Shown piece after piece: positions 57,875-64,000 of a DNA stretch of 64,000 nucleotides. The DNA lies in the NCBI GenBank assembly GCA_023450745.1, contig JAEXGR010000044.1, positions 1-64,000 on the forward strand, written 5' to 3'. The DNA is from Synergistota bacterium (GTDB lineage: Bacteria; Synergistota; Synergistia; Synergistales; Synergistaceae). Position 1 is the first letter of the stretch; the number at the start of each line of letters is the position of its first letter. The position numbers were made by a program, and so were the translations under genes. A model generated the notes under the pieces. That model searched no databases and was not told the DNA's origin. It worked only from the letters and a program-made list of their open reading frames with translations.

Positions 57875-58900
57875 ATGATGGAAAAGCTTCGCATACATAT
57901 TATGAACAACCGCCACCAGGCTCAGGTCTATCAGGCCGCCGAAGAGCAGGTGCGGGATGCTGTCGCCAGAAACGCCGATATCGCCGATAAATTTGCAATA
58001 ACGATGGGCAGCAGCGAGTACGACTATGGCCGCTGGACGGACGAGGACCTCAGGTCATACTACGAGAACATGAAAGAGGCCGACGTGCTCATGGGCTATA
58101 CCTTCCCGACGGAAAATATCCGCGGCTATGCCCCGCGCCTGAAATGGATACACTTCAATAGCTCGGGCGTGGAGCAGATAACCCCCTTTGACTGGGTTCC
58201 CTCCGGGCTCTTGCTGACCAACAGCCGCGGCGTACACCAGCCGAAATCCGGCGAGAGCTTCGCCACCTACCTCGGCATGCTCAATTCCGCGATCCCCAAA
58301 CTCTTCACCGCCCAGAGAAAGGGCAAATGGGAGCGGACCTTCACGAGCGTCATCAAGGGCAGAAAACTCGTCGTCATCGGCGTCGGCTGCCAGGGCGGCG
58401 AGATCGCCAGGCAGGGCAAACGCCTTGGCATGAGGGTGACCGGCATCGACCCGCGGCGCGCCAGCCATCCCGAATGCGATGAGGTCCTGACGCCGGACCG
58501 GCTGCCGGAGGCGCTCAAAGACGCGGACATTCTCGCGATCGCCGCGCCGCTTACGAAAGAGACCTACCGGGTAATCGGCGAAAGAGAGCTGCGGATGATG
58601 CCTGCGAGCGCTTCCCTGCTCAACGTCGCGCGCGGGCAGCTGCTGGACGCCGCGGCGCTTGACCGCGCGCTGCGCGCGGGCGAACTGGCGGGGGCGATCC
58701 TCGACGTCTTCGACAACGAGCCCCTGGAAGACGAATCGCCGCTTTGGACCACGCCGAATCTCATCATGACGCCGCACGTCTCCTCCGACGACCCCATCAA
58801 TTACATGCCGCGCTGCCTGGACATCCTCATGCGCAACATCCGCAACCACCTTGAGGGCAGGCCGCTGGAAAACCTCGTGGACACCGGCAGAGAATACTAG
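57875..58900 (+). CDS. D-2-hydroxyacid dehydrogenase, copy 2
   Basis: A 341-residue paralogue of the preceding gene. Coenzyme loop VVIGVGCQGGEIARQGKRLG, catalytic Arg in LLNVARGQLLDAA, Glu in VFDNEPLEDES, His in IMTPHVSSDD. The shared WIHF-SSGVEQITPFDWVP-type substrate region is very close to copy 1. It starts five bases after copy 1 with only a weak ribosome site, implying coupling. Kept catalytic residues suggest both are active, perhaps on different chain lengths or as a heteromer. Confidence 0.88.
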   Translation: MMEKLRIHIMNNRHQAQVYQAAEEQVRDAVARNADIADKFAITMGSSEYDYGRWTDEDLRSYYENMKEADVLMGYTFPTENIRGYAPRLKWIHFNSSGVEQITPFDWVPSGLLLTNSRGVHQPKSGESFATYLGMLNSAIPKLFTAQRKGKWERTFTSVIKGRKLVVIGVGCQGGEIARQGKRLGMRVTGIDPRRASHPECDEVLTPDRLPEALKDADILAIAAPLTKETYRVIGERELRMMPASASLLNVARGQLLDAAALDRALRAGELAGAILDVFDNEPLEDESPLWTTPNLIMTPHVSSDDPINYMPRCLDILMRNIRNHLEGRPLENLVDTGREY

Positions 58901-58912
58901 GAGGACGGTTCA

Positions 58913-59947
58913 ATGCAGGAGAAACTAAAGATCATGGTACTGACGGCGGAGGATAGCCTTAAAGTCTTCCGCATGACCTCAGAGCGCGTCGCCGCGGCGC
59001 TGGCGCGGTTCCCCGAATTCCGCGACAAAGTGGAGATCAGCATCACCCGCACCACGACAAGCTTTGAAAACGATCCCAGCTGGAACGCGGCGGACTACGA
59101 AAAATTCCGCCGCGATATCGTCAGCGCCGATATCCTCATCGGCTATATGTTCCCGCTTGAAGAGATCGCCGCCACAGCGCCGCGCCTCAGATGGATACAC
59201 ATTATCGGCGCGGGTATTGAGCACCTGCTGCCGCTGGACTGGCTGCCGGAGGATGTCATCCTTACCAACAACCGCGGGGCGCACGCCCCCAAGACCTGCG
59301 AATACGTGATGATGGCGCTGCTCATGCTGGCGAACCACATGCCGCGGCTCGTCTGCGCGCAGCAAAAACGCCAATGGGACGGTCACTTCGTCTCCGTCAT
59401 TCGCGGGTCGAAGGCGGCCATTCTCGGCGCGGGCAAACAGGGAAGCGCCGCCGCGCTGGCCGCCAAGCGGCTGGGGCTGTCCACCGTCGGCGTGGACATC
59501 GACACCGCGGCGAGAGAAAATTTTGACGAGATCGTGCCGCCGGCGCGGCTTAATGAAGCCTTAGGCGCCGCCGACTACGTCGTCGTGACGCTTCCCTCTA
59601 CGAAAGAAACCTTCCGCTTCATCGGCGAAAAAGAGTTCGCAGCGATGAAAGAGGGCGCGGGATTTGTGAACATCAGCCGCGGCAGGATCGTCGACACCGA
59701 GGCCCTCATCGCGAGCCTGAAATCGGGGCGTCTTTCGGGAGCGGTGCTCGACGTGTTTGAACAGGAGCCGCTTCCTGCGGAATCGCCGCTGTGGTCGACG
59801 CCCAACCTCATCATGTCGCCCCACATGGGCTGCGACGACGAGGAAAACTACATCCACCGCACCTTCGACATCGTCTTTGAGAACCTGCGCCGCGTCGAGG
59901 CGGGAGAAACGATGGAAAACATCGTCGACCGGAAAAAGGGCTACTAA
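58913..59947 (+). CDS. D-2-hydroxyacid dehydrogenase, copy 3
   Basis: A 344-residue, more divergent paralogue. Coenzyme loop AILGAGKQGSAAALAAKRLG, catalytic Arg in FVNISRGRIVDTE, Glu in VFEQEPLPAES, His in IMSPHMGCDD. The substrate region differs (HIIGAGIEHLLPLDWLPE), so a different substrate is likely. GGAGGACGG precedes the ATG, 12 bases after copy 2. Confidence 0.88.
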   Translation: MQEKLKIMVLTAEDSLKVFRMTSERVAAALARFPEFRDKVEISITRTTTSFENDPSWNAADYEKFRRDIVSADILIGYMFPLEEIAATAPRLRWIHIIGAGIEHLLPLDWLPEDVILTNNRGAHAPKTCEYVMMALLMLANHMPRLVCAQQKRQWDGHFVSVIRGSKAAILGAGKQGSAAALAAKRLGLSTVGVDIDTAARENFDEIVPPARLNEALGAADYVVVTLPSTKETFRFIGEKEFAAMKEGAGFVNISRGRIVDTEALIASLKSGRLSGAVLDVFEQEPLPAESPLWSTPNLIMSPHMGCDDEENYIHRTFDIVFENLRRVEAGETMENIVDRKKGY

Positions 59948-60035
59948 CGGTTCCGTAAAAGACCGCCCAGATCAATTTCGCGCAACGCGATAGAAAAAAC
60001 AGACCGCGCCGGCTAAATGCGTCCGCCGCGTACGG

Positions 60036-60055
60036 GCGTCTCCCGCCGGAGACGC
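60036..60055 (+). promoter_or_regulatory. Hairpin between dehydrogenase genes
   Basis: GCGTCTCC pairs exactly with GGAGACGC over four bases, no T-run. The rest of 59948-60120 shows nothing further. Confidence 0.4.
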
Positions 60056-60120
60056 GCCGCGGCTGGCGTATGCGGGCGGCGCTCATTAAAACACAAAGAT
60101 AACGGACGGAGGTCATTCTA

Positions 60121-61014
60121 ATGGACAAAATAGGATTTATCGGCCTGGGGATAATGGGCAGGCCGATGGCGAAAAACCTTATCAAGGCCGGATACTCTGT
60201 CGTCGCCTGCGATGTCAACCAGGCGGCGGTCGCGGAGCTTCGCGGCTGCGGCGCGGAAATTGCCGCGACGCCCGCGGAGACGGCGGAAAAAGCGGGGACC
60301 TTCATTATCACGATGCTCCCCAACTCGCCGCAGGTGCGCGAAGTGACCGCCGGTAAAAACGGCCTCGCCGAAAGCGTAAGGGCCGGGCAGATCGTGGTGG
60401 ACATGAGCTCCATCTCTCCGATCGCCAGCCGCGAGCTGAACGCGCTGCTCAAAGAAAAGGGCGTGGAAATGCTTGACGCCCCCGTCAGCGGCGGCCAGGA
60501 AAAGGCCGAGAAGGGAACCCTCGCGATCATGGCCGGCGGCGACGCCGCAGCCTTTGAAAAGGCCCGCCCCATATTGGAAAAGATGGGAGCGTCCGTCACC
60601 CTGGTCGGCGAAAGCGGCGCGGGGCAGATCACCAAACTCGTAAACCAGATGATCGTCGGCATCAACATCTCCGCCGTCGCCGAGGGTATGGCTCTCGCCA
60701 AAAAGGCGGGCGTAGAGCCGCGCAAGGTCTTCGAGGCCATCCGTAAAGGACTCGCCGGCAGCCAGTGCCTGGAGGACAAAGCGCCGAGAATGTTCGAAGG
60801 CCGCTATGACCCCGGCTTCCGGATCAACCTCCATATCAAAGACCTTTGGAACGTTATGGAGACCAGCCGCGCGATCAACTGTTCCGTTCCGCTCTCCGGA
60901 CAGGTCATCGAAATGATGATCGCGCTCGCGGGCGAGGGACACGAGTGCAAAGACCACGGCTCGCTCGGCCTCTACTACGAAAAACTTAACAATATCTCGC
61001 TGAAAGAAGATTAA
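60121..61014 (+). CDS. 3-hydroxyisobutyrate dehydrogenase/2-hydroxy-3-oxopropionate reductase family
   Basis: A 297-residue beta-hydroxyacid dehydrogenase. N-terminal NAD(P) motif IGFIGLGIMGRPMAKNLIKAG; substrate motif DAPVSGGQEKAEKGTLAIMAGG; catalytic Lys in GAGQITKLVNQMIVG; C-terminal helical half with FRINLHIKDL. Acts on 3-hydroxyisobutyrate, tartronate semialdehyde or similar. In this run it would interconvert a hydroxy acid and semialdehyde taken up by TctABC or made from the B12 mutase branch. Last gene of the superlocus; a strong terminator follows. Confidence 0.92.
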   Translation: MDKIGFIGLGIMGRPMAKNLIKAGYSVVACDVNQAAVAELRGCGAEIAATPAETAEKAGTFIITMLPNSPQVREVTAGKNGLAESVRAGQIVVDMSSISPIASRELNALLKEKGVEMLDAPVSGGQEKAEKGTLAIMAGGDAAAFEKARPILEKMGASVTLVGESGAGQITKLVNQMIVGINISAVAEGMALAKKAGVEPRKVFEAIRKGLAGSQCLEDKAPRMFEGRYDPGFRINLHIKDLWNVMETSRAINCSVPLSGQVIEMMIALAGEGHECKDHGSLGLYYEKLNNISLKED

Positions 61015-61036
61015 AAAACAGCCACCTCCCCTCAGT

Positions 61037-61084
61037 AACAGGCGGGCCGCCTCCATGATCGCTAGGCGGGCCGCCTGTTTTCGC
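61037..61084 (+). terminator. Terminator of the catabolic superlocus
   Basis: AACAGGCGGGCCGCCT is repeated as a near-perfect inverted (and partly direct) repeat ending AGGCGGGCCGCCTGTTTT, a 16-base stem with one mismatch. Confidence 0.75.
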
Positions 61085-61130
61085 GCCGCTGAAAGCGCCG
61101 CCGCGGCGTATCCGCCCAAACGGGCGCAAG

Positions 61131-61197
61131 AAAGGCGGCCTCCCGCGACGTCTGGTGCGCCACGTTAGACGCCCGCGCGAGAGGCCGTCTTTCTTTC
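61131..61197 (+). terminator. Second hairpin before the infC promoter
   Basis: AAAGGCGGCCTC pairs with GAGGCCGTCTTT (one mismatch), with an inner helix, then TTCTTTC. Probably a back-up terminator. Confidence 0.5.
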
Positions 61198-61221
61198 ATG
61201 CGTGTCAGTTTTGCCGCGCGC

Positions 61222-61250
61222 TTGCATATTGCCGCGGCTTGTGGTAGTAT
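61222..61250 (+). promoter_or_regulatory. Promoter of the infC-rpmI-rplT operon
   Basis: TTGCAT at 61222-61227, 17-base spacer, TAGTAT at 61245-61250, giving a leader of about 165 bases. Confidence 0.65.
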
Positions 61251-61350
61251 CTTGCAGTTGATAAGTATCAATGGGTTTTAAGCAGAGGATGCCCCTCTCG
61301 CCTGCCGATGTTTTTCAGTTGTCAGGCTTGCCCCGAGAAGATATTTCTAG

Positions 61351-61386
61351 GGTCTGGGTGCATTCTTGTGTACTCAGGCCTTTTTA
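61351..61386 (+). terminator. Attenuator in the infC leader
   Basis: GGTCTGGGT pairs with ACTCAGGCC (two G-U pairs) and is followed by TTTTTATATT, 36 bases before the infC start. Premature termination here would control the operon, as known for L20-regulated infC leaders in Firmicutes. Confidence 0.65.
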
Positions 61387-61421
61387 TATTGGTCGAATAA
61401 TTTTTCAGGAGGTGCAATGCC

Positions 61422-62063
61422 ATAGCAAACACAAGGGAAGACGAACCCCGCGTAAATTCCGAGATCCGGTCGCCGGAAATTCTCCTTATTGACGAGCTGA
61501 ACGCCAAACGCGGAGTAGTAAGCATTCAGGAAGCGCTGAAGATGGCGGAGGCCGCGGAGCTCGACCTCGTAGAGGTAGCGCCGCAGGCAAAGCCGCCCGT
61601 ATGCCGCATCATGAATTACGGGAAGTACCGCTTCCAGCAGCAGAAACGCGACAAGGACGCGCGCAAGAAACAGAAGAACCAGGTTGTAAAAGAGATAAAG
61701 ATGCGTCCGAAGATAGATCTGCACGACTATGAGTTTAAGGTGAAGGCAATCCAGACCTTCCTTCAGGCGGGACACCGCGTCAAGGTTTCTATCTTCTTCC
61801 GCGGCCGCGAGATGGCTTTCCTCGACAGAGGACGCGAAGTTTTGAAAAAGGTCGTCGACGCCGTTTCGGAGTTCGGCAAGGTAGAGATGGAGCCGCGCAT
61901 GGAAGGTTCTTACATGAGGATTATGATCGCTCCCGCCGCGGAGCTGCCGGTGAAAAAACCGGCGCAGCCGGCGGAGCAGCCGCAGAAGAAGCAGCCGGAA
62001 GCGGCGCCGGCAAAGACGCCGAAGGCCAAGAAGGACATTCTGCCGGACGCCGACAAGATATAA
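61422..62063 (+). CDS. infC: Translation initiation factor IF-3 (apparent AUA start)
   Basis: Keeps the 30S subunit free and checks the start codon. The full 213-residue frame begins at ATA 61422, nine bases after AGGAGG; the frame is closed by TAA at 61398 and has no ATG, GTG or TTG before codon 41. The sequence from it, with REDEPRVNSEIRSPEILLID, LDLVEVAPQAKPPVCRIMNYGKYRF and later RGREMAFLDRGREVL, covers both IF-3 domains. An ATG at 61417 is out of frame and stops after two codons. Non-AUG starts in infC are known to allow autoregulation. The C-terminal Pro/Ala/Lys tail (about 30 residues) is an extension. Confidence 0.92.
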   Translation: MANTREDEPRVNSEIRSPEILLIDELNAKRGVVSIQEALKMAEAAELDLVEVAPQAKPPVCRIMNYGKYRFQQQKRDKDARKKQKNQVVKEIKMRPKIDLHDYEFKVKAIQTFLQAGHRVKVSIFFRGREMAFLDRGREVLKKVVDAVSEFGKVEMEPRMEGSYMRIMIAPAAELPVKKPAQPAEQPQKKQPEAAPAKTPKAKKDILPDADKI

Positions 62064-62173
62064 ACGGGTTCTGCCGCCCGTCGGAGGCAAGAAAAATTAT
62101 AGGCGAAGAGCCGTCGCGCCGTTTCGGCGTCCTGCGGACCGCCTAGTTTGTAAATTAGAGGAGGACATGCAAC

Positions 62174-62371
62174 ATGCCTAAGATGAAAACACATTCCGCA
62201 ACGAAAAAGCGCTTTAAGATAACGGGCTCCGGCAAAGTAAGTTTTAAGAAGAGCGGCCGCGGACACCTTCTTTCTTCAAAGAATTCGAAGCGTCTCCGTA
62301 CCCTGAGGAAAAAGGGCATCCTGCCGACAGGGGTAGAGGCGCACGTAAAGAAGATGCTCCCCTACGCGTAG
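62174..62371 (+). CDS. rpmI: 50S ribosomal protein L35
   Basis: A 65-residue basic ribosomal protein: MPKMKTHSATKKRFKITGSG at the start and HLLSSKNSKRLRTLRKKG in the middle are the L35 signatures. AGGAGG precedes the ATG. Standard infC-rpmI-rplT order. Confidence 0.97.
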   Translation: MPKMKTHSATKKRFKITGSGKVSFKKSGRGHLLSSKNSKRLRTLRKKGILPTGVEAHVKKMLPYA

Positions 62372-62416
62372 CGCGGAGCCACGGTTAACCAGATAAATTT
62401 CAAGGAGTGACATAAA

Positions 62417-62767
62417 ATGCGAGTAAAGGGATCCAGCGCCAGCCGCAATAAACAGAAAAAACTATACAGCATCACTAAAGGTTTCTGGGGACGCAAGAAG
62501 AATGTCTACCGCCGCGCCCGTGAAGCCTACCTGCACGCTCTCACCAGCGCCTTCGCCGGCCGCAAGCTCAAGAAGCGCGACTTCCGCAAACTGTGGATAG
62601 TCCGTATCAACGCCGCCTCCCGCGCGAACGGCATCGCTTACAGCGCGCTGATCAACGGCCTCAAGAGAGCGAACATCACGATCAACCGCAAGATGCTCGC
62701 CGACCTCGCCGTCAACGACGCGCCCGCTTTCACGCAGCTTGTAGAAAAGGCGCGCGCCGCTCTGTAA
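62417..62767 (+). CDS. rplT: 50S ribosomal protein L20
   Basis: A 116-residue 23S rRNA-binding assembly protein. Starts MRVKGSSASRNKQKKLYSIT in place of the common MxRVKRG opening; the globular C-terminal half (KKRDFRKLWIVRINAASRAN and TINRKMLADLAVND) is typical. In Bacillus and E. coli it represses its own operon by binding the leader or an internal mRNA site; the leader attenuator here may serve that. AAGGAG precedes the ATG. Confidence 0.97.
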   Translation: MRVKGSSASRNKQKKLYSITKGFWGRKKNVYRRAREAYLHALTSAFAGRKLKKRDFRKLWIVRINAASRANGIAYSALINGLKRANITINRKMLADLAVNDAPAFTQLVEKARAAL

Positions 62768-62800
62768 AAATACCTATTTTTGATCCGAGTGTGAAGAACG

Positions 62801-64000
62801 TTGCGTTTTCATACCTCTTATAAGGTAGAAAGAGTCATTCTTACAGGGTTCCTGCTGGTAATACTGGCGGGAGCCTTTCTCTTATGGCTCTCCAACAATC
62901 TGGTCTACGCGATGCCGCTGTCGCCGGTCGACGCGCTGTTTATGGCGACGTCGGCGGTCTGTGTCACGGGGCTGGGCGTGGTAGATATCGCAACGGACTT
63001 TGGGCTGCTGTCGCAGCTTATCATGCTGGGACTCATCCAGATCGGCGGCCTCGGGATCATGACCGGCATGATGATGCTCTCCATCGCCGTGGGACGCCGG
63101 ATCGGGATACGGAGCCGCATCTTTTTTCTCGGCGGGCTCGGCGTCGACGGTCTGCAGGGAGCGATCACGCTTTTTTTCACGGTGATCAAGTACACGCTCT
63201 TTCTGGAGGGGCTCGGCAGCCTCGTAATGTTCGCGGGGTTTTTGCTCTGCGGCGAGGAGCTCCTGCGGGCCGCCTATCTGGCCGTCTTCCATGCGGTGAG
63301 CGCCTTTTGCAACGCGGGCTTTTCCCCCTGTCTTGGGGGGCTGCACGACTATAAGACGACGTTGCTCATTCCCGGGACGGTGATGTCGCTGATCGTTCTT
63401 GGCGGGCTCGGTTTTCCCGTTTTTGCCGAATGCGCGAATTATTTTAAGTGCCGGCAGCAGCATTGTGTTTCGGTTTACGCAAAGCTGGTGCTGATCATCA
63501 CCGGCGGGCTGATCGCTGGCGGCGCGGCGCTTTTTCTTTTGTCGGACTGGAACGCGGCCTTTAAAGACCTGCCGGTGTGGGCAAAGTTCTGGAACGCCCT
63601 CTTTGCCAGCGTTACGGCGAGGACGGCGGGCTTCGAGACGGTGCCCAGCGGTTCCCTCTCCGGCCTCGGCCAGGCGCTGATGATCGTGCTGATGATAATC
63701 GGCGCCTCCCCCGCCTCGACGGGCGGCGGCGTGAAGACGACCACCTTCGGGGTGCTGGCGATCTCCGTCTGGAGCGAGCTGCACATGCGCCGGGAGCCCA
63801 CTTTCTTAAACCGCGGCATCTCGGAGCGGACCGAGCGGCGGGCGCTTTCCATCATCGCGATCTATCTTTTCACGATCCTGGTCGGCTCGGTGCTGCTCAC
63901 GCTGGTGGAGGATATGCCTTTTTCGGCGATCATTTTTGAAGTAGCCTCGGCGCTTGGCACGGTGGGACTGACGGTCGGCGTCACCCCCGAACTTTCCACG
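62801..64000 (+). CDS. TrkH/KtrB-family potassium uptake transporter (partial, 3' end outside window)
   Basis: An inner-membrane K+ channel-like subunit. The frame is open from TTG 62801 to the window end (400 codons of a usual about 450-490). Selectivity-filter type loops are visible: MATSAVCVTGLGVVD, FHAVSAFCNAGFSP, SVTARTAGFETVP, and a fourth beginning SALGTVGLTVGV at the edge, with linking TM-P-TM units and QIGGLGIMTGMMM and GASPASTGGGVKTTTF. A TrkA/KtrA-type partner should lie just downstream. The TTG start (MRFHTSYKVERVI) has only a weak GTGAAG site; the frame is closed by TGA at 62792. Confidence 0.85.
   Translation, partial: MRFHTSYKVERVILTGFLLVILAGAFLLWLSNNLVYAMPLSPVDALFMATSAVCVTGLGVVDIATDFGLLSQLIMLGLIQIGGLGIMTGMMMLSIAVGRRIGIRSRIFFLGGLGVDGLQGAITLFFTVIKYTLFLEGLGSLVMFAGFLLCGEELLRAAYLAVFHAVSAFCNAGFSPCLGGLHDYKTTLLIPGTVMSLIVLGGLGFPVFAECANYFKCRQQHCVSVYAKLVLIITGGLIAGGAALFLLSDWNAAFKDLPVWAKFWNALFASVTARTAGFETVPSGSLSGLGQALMIVLMIIGASPASTGGGVKTTTFGVLAISVWSELHMRREPTFLNRGISERTERRALSIIAIYLFTILVGSVLLTLVEDMPFSAIIFEVASALGTVGLTVGVTPELST

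Noticed and set aside
1..64000. CRISPR arrays, tRNA or rRNA genes
   Set aside because: No regularly spaced direct repeats and no cloverleaf or rRNA signature were seen in any gap.

Overview
The window is a GC-rich bacterial chromosome segment, densely coded and mostly written as long same-strand runs. There are no rRNA or tRNA genes. The mix of genes (Na+/H+ antiporter, glycerol operon with a DUF1667 protein, butyrate kinase, T-box-controlled thrS, tripartite tricarboxylate transporter, CoA-based carboxylate catabolism with a B12 mutase) suggests a fermentative anaerobe. My best guess is Synergistota, something like Cloacibacillus; this is inference from gene content, not from a marker gene search.

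Layout. 1-4451: partial nhaC, plsY, twin zinc-ribbon proteins, pgsA. 4556-9382: a minus-strand glycerol operon (glpK, GlpA-like dehydrogenase, FAD oxidoreductase, DUF1667). 9636-12906: rpsO, pnp, dut. About 12928-20932: an AT-richer island bounded by a perfect 17-bp inverted repeat, carrying an excisionase-like HTH protein, LysR and MerR regulators, a lipoprotein hydrolase, an iron alcohol dehydrogenase (frameshifted), three flavodoxin-like proteins, an aldo/keto reductase and a DUF4405 membrane protein. 21019-31689 (minus): one gene of 3556 codons joining an XRE-type HTH to about 18 PAS-like units, three GGDEF domains (one degenerate), a receiver, a GAF and an intact EAL domain, with a 5' leader that ends in a terminator. 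32150-37665: T-box and thrS, butyrate kinase, a nitrilase-family amidase, an AAA+ ATPase.

37759-61014 is a plus-strand catabolic superlocus. A MarR regulator is followed by an EntE-like aryl/acyl-CoA ligase, an Old Yellow Enzyme-type reductase, a KdgT-type permease, a propionate-CoA-transferase-like enzyme, both chains of a B12 acyl-CoA mutase with non-standard substrate residues, a CaiB/BaiF CoA-transferase, a thiolase, a MenB/BadI-like crotonase, an amidohydrolase and an acyl-CoA carboxyltransferase. Then a FadR-type regulator precedes a TctCBA transporter, three tandem D-2-hydroxyacid dehydrogenases and a GarR/HIBADH-type dehydrogenase. My reading is import of a carboxylate, CoA activation, reduction, ring or beta-keto cleavage and B12 rearrangement; the substrate is unknown. 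A MarR half-palindrome family (ATATCACTAAyTAG) recurs at 37765, 38305 and 42733, tying the first part together.

61222-62767: infC (apparent AUA start), rpmI, rplT with a leader attenuator; 62801-64000: the start of a TrkH/KtrB potassium transporter, cut by the window end.

The most novel items are the giant c-di-GMP regulator with its leader, the catabolic superlocus with its odd mutase, and the inverted-repeat-bounded redox island.
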